Assembly: GCF_010093345.1 (NCBI RefSeq)
Contig: NZ_PDWT01000005.1
Coordinates: forward strand, 62,001 to 126,000
Source of the DNA: Pseudoxanthomonas yeongjuensis
GTDB lineage: Bacteria; Pseudomonadota; Gammaproteobacteria; Xanthomonadales; Xanthomonadaceae
Direction: 5' to 3'
Length of the DNA stretch: 64,000 nucleotides
Shown in pieces: positions 1-8,750 of this stretch. Below the pieces are notes generated by a model. It saw only the letters and a program-made list of their open reading frames with translations, ran no database searches and was not told the DNA's origin. The translations under genes and the position numbers were made by a program. Each line of letters opens with the position of its first letter. Position 1 is the first letter of the stretch.

Positions 1-138
1 GACGGCGCGCACATGGGCGAGGAAGGTATCCAGATCGGTGCGTCCGTTCCCATCGAAGGCGACGGTGCGATCGCCACAGCCCACAGCCAGTGGCTGCGGC
101 CGGGACGATCCGGTCGAGGATTGGACGACTGCCGACAT
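1..138 (-). CDS. N-terminal fragment of an unidentified protein, cut by the window edge
   Basis: An open frame of 46 codons runs off the left edge. It starts at an ATG preceded by a strong ribosome binding site (AGGAG, 6 nt before the start), which makes a real gene likely. The visible protein begins MSAVVQSSTG and contains a stretch around VAFDGNGRTDLDTFL. That stretch resembles the N-terminal lead-in of acyl-CoA/AMP-dependent ligases, where a short 'DG' strand precedes a helix, but the fragment is too short to assign a family. It is divergent from the S9 peptidase gene, with 222 bp between the two starts. Confidence 0.55.
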   Translation of the reverse strand, partial: MSAVVQSSTGSSRPQPLAVGCGDRTVAFDGNGRTDLDTFLAHVRAV

Positions 139-360
139 TGCGTTGCGCTCTCCTGTGGTTATCCGGGACGCCGGCTTCCCCAGCCTCGCGGCCCCGCCTC
201 TTGCGCAGGTGCAGCGACCGGCCGAGGGCGCATGGATTGTGTCGGAAACGGCGTGACGAAGGAACCGCATGCGTTCAGCCAGCGGGCATGACCACTGGCC
301 GGGTCGGCGGTCGCGCCCGGCTGGTACCCTTGCGGTTCAGCGTATCCAACGGAAAAAACC

Positions 361-2751
361 ATGCGTCCCAGCCTGCCGGCCCGCCTGTCCGCGTTGTTGC
401 TTGCATTGCCTTTCTTGTTCGTCGTCCACAACGCATCCGCCCAGGACGCTGCGCCGCTGACCATCGAACAGGTGATGGCCGACCCGGACTGGATCGGTCC
501 GCCGGTGGAAAACGCATGGTGGGCCTGGGACGGCCGACAGGTGCAATACCAGCTCAAGCGCGAGGGCAGCCCGATCCGCGATACCTACCGGCAAGCGCTG
601 GACGGAAGCGCCGCGCAACGCGTGGCCGACGGCGAACGCGACCACCTGGATGCGGCCGCACCCGCCTACGACGCGCAACGCCAGCGCATGGCCTTTGTGC
701 GCAACGGCGATGTCTTCGTCCGCGACCTGCGCAGCGGCGCGCTGCAACAGTTGACCCGCAGCAACGACGAGGAATCGCAGCCGCGGTTTTCCCCCGATGG
801 CGGCGTGGTGTGGCGCGTGGGCAACCAGTGGTATCGCTGGACCCCGGGCGGCGGCGTGGCCCAGGCCGCGCTGGTCAAGGCCGAGAAGGATCCCGCGGCC
901 AAGCCCAAGGCGGATGCGTTGCGCGAACAGCAGCTGCGCACCCTGGAGACCCTGGCCCGCGACAAGGCCCAGCGCGAGGCGCAGCGCCAGCAGGGCGAGG
1001 CCTGGCGCAAGGCCGACCCCAGCCGCGCGCCGGCGCCGGTGTACCTGGGCGATGAAGTCGAGATCGTCGACACCGCTCTGTCTCCCGACGCGCGCTGGTT
1101 GCTGGTGGCCACGCAGAAGAAGGGCGCCGAGGCCGGCCAGGCCGGCAAGCTGCCGCGCTACGTCACCGAATCGGGCTACGAGGAATTCGAGGAAGTGCGC
1201 ACCCGCGTCGGCCGCAACGCGCCGCTGGCGCAGACCCTGTGGCTGGTGGACCTGGTTGCCTCCAGCGCGCGCGAACTGAAGTTCGATGCCCTGCCCGGCA
1301 TCCACGACGATCCGCTCGCCGCCCTGCGCAAGGCCGCCGGCAAGGAACCGCTCAAGGGCAACCGCGAGGTGCAGGTGGCGACCAGCGGCGACAACGGCGA
1401 CGCCTCGCTGCTGCGCTGGAGCGACGACGGCCGCAACGCCGCGATCATGGTGCGCGCGATCGACAACAAGGACCGCTGGATCGCCAGCGTGGACCTGGCC
1501 GCAGGCAAGCTGCAGCCGCGCCATCGCCTGACCGATCCGGCCTGGATCAACTGGGGCTTCAACGACTTCGGCTGGCTGCCGGACAACAGGACGCTGTGGT
1601 TCCTGTCCGAGCAATCCGGTTATTCGCACCTGTACACGCAGCGCGATTCCGGCAAGCCCATGCAGGTCACCTCCGGCGATTGGGAAGTGTCGCTGCCGCA
1701 ACCAACGCCCGCTGGCGATGGCTTTTTCTTCCTCTGCAACCGCAACGCTCCCGGCCGCTACGAAGTCTGTCGCGCGGACGGCGGCAAGGTCCGCGAACTC
1801 ACCGACCTGGGCGGCGTGGAGGACTTCACCCTGTCGCCGGACGGCCGCCAGTTGCTGTTGCATCGTTCCGGCAGCTACCTGCCCTCGCAGCTGAGCGTGG
1901 TCGGCGTCGAGGGTGGCGCGGCGACCGCACTGACCGACACGCGCACGCCAGCGTTCAAGGCGCGCGCGTGGATCGAACCGACCCTGGTCCAGGTGCCTTC
2001 GCAACACGGCGCGGGCAAGGTCTGGGCGAAATACTACGGCCCGCAGGCGATGGAACCGGGCAAGAAGTACCCGATCGTGATGTTCGTGCACGGCGCCGGC
2101 TACCTGCAGAACGTGCATGCGCGCTATCCGGCGTACTTCCGCGAGCAGATGTTCCACAACCTGCTGGTCCAGCGCGGCTACATCGTGCTGGACATGGACT
2201 ACCGCGGCAGCGAAGGCTACGGCCGCGACTGGCGCACCGCGATCTACCGCAACATGGGCCATCCGGAGCTGGAGGATTACCTGGACGGCCTCGACTGGCT
2301 GGTCGCCAACAAGCAGGGCGATCGCGACCGCGCCGGCATCTACGGTGGTTCCTACGGCGGCTTCATGACCTTCATGGCCCTGTTCCGCGAACCCGGCAAG
2401 TTCAAGGCCGGAGCCGCGCTGCGCCCCGTGGTCGACTGGACCCAGTACAACCACGAATACACCAGCAACATCCTCAACACGCCGGAACTCGACCCCGATG
2501 CCTACAAGGCGTCCTCACCGATCGAGTACGCCGCCGGCCTGCAGGACCACCTGCTGATCGCGCACGGCATGATCGACGACAACGTGTTCTTCCGCGATTC
2601 CGTGGTGCTGACCCAGAAGCTGATCGAGCTGCACAAGGACAACTGGGAAATCGCGCCCTATCCGCTGGAACGGCACGGCTTCACCCGCGCCGATTCGTGG
2701 CTGGACGAATACAAGCGGGTGCTGAAGCTGTTCGAGGAAAACCTGAAGTAG
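361..2751 (+). CDS. S9 family (dipeptidyl-peptidase IV-like) exported serine peptidase
   Basis: A 796-residue prolyl-oligopeptidase-family enzyme expected to cleave peptides in the periplasm. Residues 1-28 form a signal peptide (basic start, Leu-rich core, ending ASAQ). The middle part is a beta-propeller of DPPIV_N/PD40 type (for example the repeats FSPDGG, LSPDAR and LSPDGR). The C-terminal alpha/beta hydrolase domain carries the nucleophile in GGSYGG (S664), the acid in HGMIDDN (D739/D740) and the histidine in ERHGF (H772). Length and domain order fit S9B peptidases. The start has little ribosome binding site. The next gene begins 3 nt after the stop and may be co-transcribed. Substrate specificity cannot be read from the sequence. 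Confidence 0.92.
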   Translation: MRPSLPARLSALLLALPFLFVVHNASAQDAAPLTIEQVMADPDWIGPPVENAWWAWDGRQVQYQLKREGSPIRDTYRQALDGSAAQRVADGERDHLDAAAPAYDAQRQRMAFVRNGDVFVRDLRSGALQQLTRSNDEESQPRFSPDGGVVWRVGNQWYRWTPGGGVAQAALVKAEKDPAAKPKADALREQQLRTLETLARDKAQREAQRQQGEAWRKADPSRAPAPVYLGDEVEIVDTALSPDARWLLVATQKKGAEAGQAGKLPRYVTESGYEEFEEVRTRVGRNAPLAQTLWLVDLVASSARELKFDALPGIHDDPLAALRKAAGKEPLKGNREVQVATSGDNGDASLLRWSDDGRNAAIMVRAIDNKDRWIASVDLAAGKLQPRHRLTDPAWINWGFNDFGWLPDNRTLWFLSEQSGYSHLYTQRDSGKPMQVTSGDWEVSLPQPTPAGDGFFFLCNRNAPGRYEVCRADGGKVRELTDLGGVEDFTLSPDGRQLLLHRSGSYLPSQLSVVGVEGGAATALTDTRTPAFKARAWIEPTLVQVPSQHGAGKVWAKYYGPQAMEPGKKYPIVMFVHGAGYLQNVHARYPAYFREQMFHNLLVQRGYIVLDMDYRGSEGYGRDWRTAIYRNMGHPELEDYLDGLDWLVANKQGDRDRAGIYGGSYGGFMTFMALFREPGKFKAGAALRPVVDWTQYNHEYTSNILNTPELDPDAYKASSPIEYAAGLQDHLLIAHGMIDDNVFFRDSVVLTQKLIELHKDNWEIAPYPLERHGFTRADSWLDEYKRVLKLFEENLK

Positions 2752-2754
2752 GCG

Positions 2755-3303
2755 ATGGCGGTGAAGGCGATGCCGCGCTCGGAGTTCGTCACGGTCATGG
2801 CCTGGATTTCGCTGGCCCTGGGAATTGCGGGCGTGGCTTCGGGAATCGTGCAGGGCATGATGCTGCTGGCCCTGCCGACCGACCGCATGCTGCACGACTT
2901 CCTGGGCGTGATCGCGCCGGAAGCGCAATTGCCTCCGGCAATGTTGTGGGTATTCGGGAATCTCGGCCTGCTGAACTTCCTCTCGCTGCTGTCGTCGGCG
3001 TTGTTCGCCGCGGTTTCGTACGGCTTGTTGAAGCGTTTCGAGTGGGGACGCGTGGGCTTCGTGCTGTTCCTGGCCGCGAGCGCGCTGGCCGGCCTGCTCG
3101 GCGCCATCGCCTTCGTCCATGTCCTGTCGCTGGCGAGCGGAATGGGCGCCACCGACATCGCGGAGCTCGACCCCGCGTTCCAGAGCCTGCAGTCGGCCAT
3201 GAAAGTGGCGATGATCGCGGCCGCGCTGCTGGTCGCCATCCTGCATGGGGCCATCATCTGGAAGTTGTACCGACCGGAGATCCGCGCCGAGTTCACCCGC
3301 TGA
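2755..3303 (+). CDS. Four-helix integral membrane protein of unknown function
   Basis: A 182-residue hydrophobic protein with about four transmembrane segments (near residues 12-35, 62-90, 100-125 and 150-172) and a short charged C-terminus. I do not recognise the family. It starts 3 nt after the stop of the S9 peptidase gene, so it probably depends on the same transcript. An in-frame ATG at 2770 (MPRSEF) is a possible alternative start. The gene is followed by a palindromic repeat rather than by a clear terminator. Confidence 0.7.
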   Translation: MAVKAMPRSEFVTVMAWISLALGIAGVASGIVQGMMLLALPTDRMLHDFLGVIAPEAQLPPAMLWVFGNLGLLNFLSLLSSALFAAVSYGLLKRFEWGRVGFVLFLAASALAGLLGAIAFVHVLSLASGMGATDIAELDPAFQSLQSAMKVAMIAAALLVAILHGAIIWKLYRPEIRAEFTR

Positions 3304-3306
3304 GTC

Positions 3307-3434
3307 GTGTGGGAGCGGCGTAAGCCGCGAGCTCTTCCCTCCCTATGCTTTGCAGCTGGCGTTAATGAGCCAAAGTCAAAAGCTCGCGGCTTACGCCCCG
3401 AAGGAAGTCCCCTTGGGGGACGCCGCTCCCACAC
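3307..3434. repeat. Palindromic intergenic repeat (GTGTGGGAGCGG arms)
   Basis: The left arm GTGTGGGAGCGGCGTAAGCC is matched by an inverted right arm ending GCCGCTCCCACAC. The right arm is interrupted by about 24 bp (CCGAAGGAAGTCC...), so this copy looks rearranged or carries an insertion. It lies between the membrane protein gene and hemF. Confidence 0.8.
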
Positions 3435-3447
3435 TTCTACACGCCGC

Positions 3448-3453
3448 TAGAAT
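3448..3453 (+). promoter_or_regulatory. -10 box (TAGAAT) of a probable leaderless hemF promoter
   Basis: TAGAAT lies exactly 6 nt before the hemF ATG at 3460 and there is no Shine-Dalgarno sequence. Transcription would therefore start at or next to the A of the start codon. No good -35 box is visible. Confidence 0.55.
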
Positions 3454-3459
3454 GTGCGC

Positions 3460-4377
3460 ATGAACGAATTCGACCGCGTCCGCGATTACCTCACCGGCCT
3501 GCAGGACCGCCTCTGTGCCGCCATCGAAACCGCCGACGGTGGTGCGCATTTCATCGAAGATAACTGGACGCGCGCCGAAGGCGGTGGTGGCCGCACCCGG
3601 ATCCTCCGCGACGGCGCTGTGTTCGAGCAGGCCGGGATCGGCTTTTCCGATGTCTCCGGCACCAAGCTGCCGCCCTCCGCGTCCGCGCACCGGCCGGAAC
3701 TGGCCGGCGCCTCATGGCGCGCAGTCGGCGTGTCGCTGGTGTTCCATCCACGCAATCCCTACCTGCCCACCACCCACGCCAACGTGCGCCACTTCCGCGC
3801 CGAGCGCGACGGACAGGCCGTGGCCTGGTGGTTCGGCGGCGGCTTCGACCTGACCCCGTTCTATCCGTTCGACGAGGACGTGCTGCACTGGCACCGCACC
3901 GCGCGCGACCTGTGCGAGCCATTCGGCGGCGAGGAGCGCTACGACGCGCACAAGCGCTGGTGCGACGACTATTTCTTCCTCAAGCATCGCAATGAGACCC
4001 GCGGCGTGGGCGGGCTGTTCTTCGACGACCTGGGTGCGGACTTCGAGCGCGACTTCGCCTACCAGCGCGCGGTCGGCGATGGCTTCCTCGATGCCTACCT
4101 GCCGATCGTCGCGCAACGCAAGGACATGGCCTACGGCGAACGCGAGCGCGAGTTCCAGTTGTACCGGCGCGGCCGCTACGTGGAGTTCAACCTGGTCTAC
4201 GACCGCGGCACCCTGTTCGGCCTGCAAAGTGGCGGCCGTGCCGAATCGATCCTGATGAGCCTGCCGCCACGCGTGCGCTGGGAATACGGCTACGCCCCGG
4301 AAGACGGCAGCCCCGAATCGCGGCTGGCCGATTACCTCAAGCCGCGCGACTGGCTGCAGGAGCTCAAGACCCCGTAG
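3460..4377 (+). CDS. hemF: Oxygen-dependent coproporphyrinogen III oxidase
   Basis: Catalyses the aerobic oxidative decarboxylation of coproporphyrinogen III to protoporphyrinogen IX in heme synthesis, in the cytosol. The 305-residue protein has the family landmarks: [17 protein letters not shown], a [15 protein letters not shown] block, [13 protein letters not shown], the [10 protein letters not shown] stretch and the C-terminal YGLQSGGR-like [19 protein letters not shown]. An upstream GTG at 3454 is in frame, but it would overlap the base immediately after the -10 box, so ATG 3460 is preferred. The TAG stop (4375-4377) is part of the GTAGGAGCG edge of the following repeat. hemB lies about 14 kb away and is not linked. 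Confidence 0.95.
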   Translation: MNEFDRVRDYLTGLQDRLCAAIETADGGAHFIEDNWTRAEGGGGRTRILRDGAVFEQAGIGFSDVSGTKLPPSASAHRPELAGASWRAVGVSLVFHPRNPYLPTTHANVRHFRAERDGQAVAWWFGGGFDLTPFYPFDEDVLHWHRTARDLCEPFGGEERYDAHKRWCDDYFFLKHRNETRGVGGLFFDDLGADFERDFAYQRAVGDGFLDAYLPIVAQRKDMAYGEREREFQLYRRGRYVEFNLVYDRGTLFGLQSGGRAESILMSLPPRVRWEYGYAPEDGSPESRLADYLKPRDWLQELKTP

Positions 4378-4488
4378 GAGCGCCCCTTGGGCGCGATGCT
4401 CTTGTGGGAGCGGCTTTCCGCCGCGAGCTCTCCGTCCCGCGTCCGGGATCCCACCGAAGAGCATCGCGGGCAAGGCCCGCTCCTACAG
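4374..4488. repeat. Composite palindromic repeat between hemF and the DUF421 gene
   Basis: The outer left arm GTAGGAGCGCCCCTTGGGCG faces a right arm of the other subtype (GCATCGCGGGCAAGGCCCGC then TCCTAC). A third half-element (GTGGGAGCGGCTTTCCGCC) sits inside. Its first four bases include the hemF stop codon. Confidence 0.85.
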
Positions 4489-4494
4489 TCGTCG

Positions 4495-4986
4495 TCATGA
4501 CCTATCGCGCGTGACCAGGGTGATGTGGCCGTTGGTCTCCAGCACCGCCATGCGGATGTCGTCGAGATCCTCGACCCCGGATTCGCGCATGGCCTTGTCG
4601 AAATCCGCGCGGCTGATCAATTCGCGTCGCAACACGTCCTTGTAGACCTTGCCATCGCGCGCCAGCAACACCGGCACGCCTTCCACCAGCGCTTCCATCC
4701 TGGCGCTGCGCGCCGAGACCAGCCCGACCAGCCAGTTCAGCAACAGCAAGGTCGCCGCCAGCAGCAGGCCGCCGCCGACCGAGGTGTCCTGCCCCAACAA
4801 CGCGTTCTGCACCGCATTGCCCAGCAGCACCACCAGCAGCATGTCGAAAGGCGTGAACTGGCCCATGGTGCGTTTGCCGGAGGCGCGGATCAGCAACAGC
4901 AGGATGAAGTACACGATGCAGGCGCGCAGCACGAACGCCCACCACGGCATCGCCAGGTCGAACATCCCATCGAATGCATGCGCCAT
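4495..4986 (-). CDS. DUF421 (YetF-like) membrane protein
   Basis: A 163-residue protein starting MAHAFDGMFDLAMPW. Three hydrophobic segments (about residues 13-33, 42-60 and 67-85) precede a cytosolic domain with the typical DUF421 text: SGKRTMGQ after the first helix, then VEGVPVLLARDGKVYKDVL, ELISRADFDKAMRESG and a conserved end on a beta strand (GHITLVTR). The family's biochemical role is unknown. A longer frame reaches back to 5196, but that would cross the small RNA locus and its terminator, so the start at 4986 is preferred. It lies downstream of the polA-linked small RNA on the same strand. Confidence 0.85.
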   Translation of the reverse strand: MAHAFDGMFDLAMPWWAFVLRACIVYFILLLLIRASGKRTMGQFTPFDMLLVVLLGNAVQNALLGQDTSVGGGLLLAATLLLLNWLVGLVSARSARMEALVEGVPVLLARDGKVYKDVLRRELISRADFDKAMRESGVEDLDDIRMAVLETNGHITLVTRDRS

Positions 4987-5071
4987 GGTCGGATCCAGAA
5001 GAGTTTGGAGAGTGGGTGCGCGCACCTTAGCGCAACGCGCTTGCGGATCCGGAGGAAAAAAGGTTCCGCAA

Positions 5072-5194
5072 ATAAAAAGCCCCACCGACCAGGGGGGGGT
5101 CAGCGGGGCCAGGGAACTGGGCCTGGGGAGGGGCCTTCGTTCCAAGATCACTCCAGGGGATGGGAGGGATCCAGTGACAGACCTTGCATCTGTC
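5072..5194 (-). ncRNA. sX13-like small RNA downstream of polA
   Basis: The 388-bp gap between polA and the DUF421 gene holds no ORF, but on the minus strand it contains a run of stem-loops. There is a perfect 8-bp hairpin at 5174-5196, then three hairpins at 5146-5171, 5113-5143 and 5079-5109 whose loops are all C-rich (CATCCCCT, CCTCCCCA, CCCCCCT). The last is a terminator with a U tract. A possible -10 box (TATAGC, 5204-5199) predicts a start near 5193 and a transcript of about 120 nt; if the 5' hairpin is excluded it would be about 100 nt. Xanthomonas sX13 is a roughly 115-nt RNA, encoded next to polA, with three C-rich loops that pair with G-rich mRNA leaders. Position and structure agree here. 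The 5' end is inferred. Confidence 0.75.
5074..5109 (-). terminator. Rho-independent terminator of the small RNA
   Basis: On the minus strand a 12-bp stem (GCCCCGCTGACC against GGTCGGTGGGGC, two mismatches) encloses the loop CCCCCCT and is followed directly by TTTTT. The loop of pure C is unusual and belongs to the functional signature of the RNA. Confidence 0.85.
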
Positions 5195-5374
5195 ACGGGC
5201 TATATGACCAGACCGGGCATGGATAGTTCGTGAAGATTCCGATTAAAAAAACGTAATGTTTAGGGCGGATTCATTTTATTGAACTGGCCAGTATTGAATT
5301 TACAGCGCGCTCCCTCGCACAGGAACCCGCCGTAACCGCCCGCACGCCAACGGAATTGTGCTTGTTTCCGGCAC

Positions 5375-8146
5375 TCAGTGCGCTTCATCCCAGTTGTCGC
5401 CGACTCCACTGTCGACCACCAGCGGAACGGAGAGTTGCGCCGCGCCCGACATTCTCGTGGTGACCGCTGGCAGCAGCGTGTCGACGAAATCCTGTTCAGC
5501 TTCGAACACCAGTTCATCGTGCACCTGCAGGATCATCAACGCGCTCGAGGCGTGATCCATGAGCCAGGCATCCACCGAAACCATCGCGCGCTTGATGATA
5601 TCGGCGGCGGTGCCCTGCATCGGCGCATTGATCGCGGCGCGCTCGGCGCCGGCGCGCTGGCCCTGGGTGCCCTTGTTGATGTAGTCGAGATAGAGGCGGC
5701 GACCGAACACGGTCTCCACATAGCCCTGCTCGCGCGCCTGCTGGCGGGTCCGTTCCATGAAATCGCGCACGCCCGGATAACGGCTGAAGTACAGCGCGAT
5801 GTAATCCTGGGCCTCGCCGCGACCGATGCCGAGCTGGCGCGCCAGGCCGAAGGCGCTCATGCCGTACATCAGGCCGAAGTTGATCGCCTTGGCGGCGCGG
5901 CGTTCGTTGCCGGTGACTTCGTCGAGCTTGCGGCCGAACACTTCGGCCGCCGTGGCCTTGTGCACGTCCACGCCGGATTCGAAGGCGCGGGTGAGGCCGG
6001 GGTCCTCCGACAGGTGGGCCATGATCCGCAGTTCGATCTGCGAATAGTCGCATGCCACGATCTTGCGGCCCGCCGGTGCAACGAAGGCCTTGCGGATGCG
6101 GCGGCCGTCGTCGGTGCGGATCGGGATGTTCTGCAGGTTGGGATCGGAGGAAGACAGGCGTCCAGTCGCCGCGCCGGCCTGGTGGTAGCTGGTATGCACG
6201 CGGCCGGTGTCGGGATTGACCATTTCCGGCAGCTTGTCGGTATAGGTGCTGCGCAGCTTGGCCAGGCCGCGGTATTCCAGGATCACGCGCGGCAGTTCGT
6301 GCTGGTCGGCGATCGCCTCCAGCGCCTCCTCGTTGGTCGAAGGCTGGCCGGAAGGCGTCTTCACCATCACCGGCAGCTTGAGTTCCTCGAACAACAGCGC
6401 GCCCAGCTGCTTGGGCGAATCCAGGTTGAAGGTGCGCCCGGCCAGTTCGGTGGCTTTCTGCTGCGCGGCCAGCATGCGCTTGGACAGGTCGGCCGACTGC
6501 CGACGCAGCTCGTCGCCGTCGATGCTCACGCCATTGGCCTCGATGCGTTCCAGCACCGGCACCAGCGGCATCTCGATGTCCCGATACACGCTTTGCAGGC
6601 CGGGTTCCGCCGCGAGCTTCGGCGACAGCGTGCGATGCAGGCGCAGGGTGATGTCGGCGTCCTCGGCCGCATAGCGGGTGGCATCGTCCAGCGCGACCTG
6701 CGAGAACAGGATCTGCTTGGCGCCCTTGCCGGCGACCTGTTCGTACTTGATCGTGTCGTAGCCGAGATAGCGCCTGGCCAGGCTGTCCATGTCGTGGCGG
6801 CTGCTGCCCGAGTTCAGCACGAAGCTTTCGAGCATGGTGTCGTCGGCATAGCCGGCGACCTCGACGCCATGGCGGCGCAGCACGTGCAGGTCGTACTTGC
6901 CGTGCTGGCCGAGCTTCTTCTTGTTCGCATCGGCGAACAGCGGCGCCAATGCGGCCAGGGTCGCGGTGCGATCCAGTTGCGCGGGCGCGCCGGGATATTC
7001 GTGCGCCAGCGGCAGGTACACGGCCTTGCCGGGTTCCACCGCGAAGCTCAGGCCGACCAGATTGGCCTGCATCGGATCCAGGCTGTCGGTTTCGCTGTCG
7101 AAGGCGAACTCATCGGCTTTGCGCAGCACGCCGATCAAGGCGTCGAGCTGATCTCCGGTAAGCACGGTTGCGTATTCGCCCGGCGCGGACAACGCGGGAT
7201 CCAGCGCCACTGCATCGGTCGTGGCGGCAGCGGCGAAACCGGTTCCGCGCGCGCGGCCGGGCTCCTTTTCGGCGACGGGGCCAGAAGATGTCGCTGCCGA
7301 TCCGCTTTCCAGTTCTTTCAATGCCTGGTTGAAACCATAGCGCTGGTACAGCCGGCGCAGCGCTTCCACGTCGCGCTCGCGCAGGCCCAGGCTTTGCGCG
7401 TTGCCGTCGAGCGGGACGTCGACCTTGATCGTCACCAGTTCGCGATTCAGCGGCAGCCGCTCGAGCGCGGCGCGCAGGTTGTCGCCGATCTTGCCCTTGA
7501 TCTCGCCCGCATGCTCCATCACCCCGTCGAGCGTCGCGTATTCGGCCAGCCATTTGGCCGCGGTCTTGGGCCCGCACTTCTCGACGCCCGGTACGTTGTC
7601 GACCGCATCGCCCATCAGCGCGAGCAGGTCGACGATCTGGCCGGGCTTGACCCCGAATTTCTCGAACACCTTTTCGTCCGAATCCAGGCGGCTGCCGCTC
7701 ATGGTGTTGACCAGCTCCAGGCCCGGGCGCACCAGCTGGGCGAAATCCTTGTCGCTGGTGGAGATGGTCACGTCGATGCCGTCGTCGACCGCCTGCAGCG
7801 CCAGCGTGCCGATCACGTCGTCGGCTTCCACGCCATCCACACGGAGGATCGGCATGCCCAGCGCCTGCACGATCTCGCACATCGGCACGACCTGCGCGCG
7901 CAGGTCGTCGGGCATCGCCGCGCGGTTGGCCTTGTACAACGGATACAGGTCGTCGCGGAAGGTCTTGCCCGGCGCATCGACCACGAAGGCGAGGTATTCC
8001 GGATTCTCCTTCAGCGTCGCGCGCAGCATGTTGACCACACCGAACAACGCGCCGGTAGGCTCTCCCTCCGCATTGGTCAGCGGAGGCAGCGCGTGGAAGG
8101 CGCGATACAGATAACTGGAACCGTCGATCAGTACGAGTCTGGGCAT
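5375..8146 (-). CDS. polA: DNA polymerase I
   Basis: A 923-residue repair and Okazaki-fragment-processing polymerase. The N-terminal 5'-3' exonuclease domain (about 1-290) begins LVLIDGSSYLYRAFHA and contains VEADDVIGTLA and the DKDFAQLV metal-site region. The 3'-5' exonuclease domain (about 330-520) keeps the acidic motif FDSETDSLD. The polymerase domain shows the A-family motifs: motif A (CDYSQIELR), motif B (RRAAKAINFGLMYG) and motif C (VHDELVFE). Length is normal for the family. The start sits 6 nt after a TAGAAT box without a ribosome binding site. The downstream gap holds the small RNA. Confidence 0.97.
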   Translation of the reverse strand: MPRLVLIDGSSYLYRAFHALPPLTNAEGEPTGALFGVVNMLRATLKENPEYLAFVVDAPGKTFRDDLYPLYKANRAAMPDDLRAQVVPMCEIVQALGMPILRVDGVEADDVIGTLALQAVDDGIDVTISTSDKDFAQLVRPGLELVNTMSGSRLDSDEKVFEKFGVKPGQIVDLLALMGDAVDNVPGVEKCGPKTAAKWLAEYATLDGVMEHAGEIKGKIGDNLRAALERLPLNRELVTIKVDVPLDGNAQSLGLRERDVEALRRLYQRYGFNQALKELESGSAATSSGPVAEKEPGRARGTGFAAAATTDAVALDPALSAPGEYATVLTGDQLDALIGVLRKADEFAFDSETDSLDPMQANLVGLSFAVEPGKAVYLPLAHEYPGAPAQLDRTATLAALAPLFADANKKKLGQHGKYDLHVLRRHGVEVAGYADDTMLESFVLNSGSSRHDMDSLARRYLGYDTIKYEQVAGKGAKQILFSQVALDDATRYAAEDADITLRLHRTLSPKLAAEPGLQSVYRDIEMPLVPVLERIEANGVSIDGDELRRQSADLSKRMLAAQQKATELAGRTFNLDSPKQLGALLFEELKLPVMVKTPSGQPSTNEEALEAIADQHELPRVILEYRGLAKLRSTYTDKLPEMVNPDTGRVHTSYHQAGAATGRLSSSDPNLQNIPIRTDDGRRIRKAFVAPAGRKIVACDYSQIELRIMAHLSEDPGLTRAFESGVDVHKATAAEVFGRKLDEVTGNERRAAKAINFGLMYGMSAFGLARQLGIGRGEAQDYIALYFSRYPGVRDFMERTRQQAREQGYVETVFGRRLYLDYINKGTQGQRAGAERAAINAPMQGTAADIIKRAMVSVDAWLMDHASSALMILQVHDELVFEAEQDFVDTLLPAVTTRMSGAAQLSVPLVVDSGVGDNWDEAH

Positions 8147-8152
8147 GCGCCG

Positions 8153-8158
8153 ATTCTA
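8153..8158 (-). promoter_or_regulatory. -10 box (TAGAAT) of a probable leaderless polA promoter
   Basis: On the minus strand TAGAAT is followed by CGGCGC and then the polA ATG. This is the same spacing as at hemF, and no Shine-Dalgarno sequence is present. Confidence 0.5.
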
Positions 8159-8247
8159 CCCCTCATGCTTTGATCCTCATGCCCAGGAAACTCCTGTTCA
8201 TCCCTTTCGCCCCCAGAAGTCGGCAGCCGAAGGTCAAGAGCCTACTC

Positions 8248-8290
8248 GTTCCTCGTTCCTCACTCCTCTCACCCTCTCACCCTCTCACCC
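8248..8290. repeat. Heptamer repeat array of the (G/A)(T/C)TCCTC family
   Basis: GTTCCTC occurs twice and is followed by ACTCCTC, then by three TCACCCTC-like units, in the gap upstream of the DUF2782 gene. Similar heptamers occur near 55 kb and 63.3 kb in this window. Confidence 0.7.
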
Positions 8291-8346
8291 ACACTTAGCG
8301 CGCCCGGCGCATAATCCGCATCCGATACCGACCGCGAGGAATGGTC

Positions 8347-8640
8347 ATGAAAGCCTTGTTGATCGTCCCCCTGCTGGCGCTCGCCGGTTGCGCCGCGATG
8401 GGCTCGTCACGCAACGATCCGGCAGTGGACCTGGCCGATGCGCAGGTCGCCGTGCGCACCGAAGCCAATGGCGACGTGATCGAGGAATATCGCGTCGGCG
8501 GACTACTGCGCATGGTCAAGGTCACGCCTGCGCGCGGGCCGGCCTATTACCTGATGGACGAGAACGGCGACGGCCGCCTGGACAAGAGCAAGGGCGAAGG
8601 CCCGGTTTCCCCGGTGTACTGGAAGCTCTACGGATGGTGA
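8347..8640 (+). CDS. DUF2782 small lipoprotein
   Basis: A 97-residue protein with a lipoprotein signal (lipobox LAGC, Cys14 from the start at 8347) followed by a short domain. The EEYRVGGLLRMVKVTPARGP and YYLMDENGDGR text is typical of DUF2782 proteins, which are small envelope proteins of unknown function. ATG 8347 has GAGGA 6 nt upstream, whereas the earlier ATG at 8341 touches that ribosome binding site, so 8347 is chosen. A -10-like CATAAT lies about 30 nt upstream. It is divergent from polA. Confidence 0.8.
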   Translation: MKALLIVPLLALAGCAAMGSSRNDPAVDLADAQVAVRTEANGDVIEEYRVGGLLRMVKVTPARGPAYYLMDENGDGRLDKSKGEGPVSPVYWKLYGW

Positions 8641-8677
8641 ACGGCGCGATCGGCCCGGGCTGATTCCAGCACGTGGC

Positions 8678-8745
8678 GTAGGGCGGGCCATGGCCCACCT
8701 TGCGAGATTCCGAAATACCCCGAGGGTGGGCCAAGGCCCACCCTG
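8678..8745. repeat. GTAGGGCGGGCC-type palindromic repeat
   Basis: The arm GTAGGGCGGGCCATGGCCCA is mirrored by GTGGGCCAAGGCCCACCCTG. It lies in the gap between the convergent DUF2782 and signal peptidase genes and could fold into a long hairpin in either transcript. Confidence 0.75.
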
Positions 8746-8750
8746 CGCTG

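Noticed and set aside
337-2454. 705-residue minus-strand open frame overlying the S9 peptidase
   Set aside because: It lies opposite a gene with clear catalytic motifs and its composition (V/A/G/R/Q-rich, no motifs) is that of a GC-rich antisense shadow.
3454-3459. GTG at 3454 as hemF start
   Set aside because: It would lie directly after the -10 box and before any possible transcription start; ATG 3460 fits better.
5378-8173. 931-residue plus-strand open frame opposite polA
   Set aside because: polA motifs on the other strand are complete; this frame has no recognisable domain and only shadow composition.
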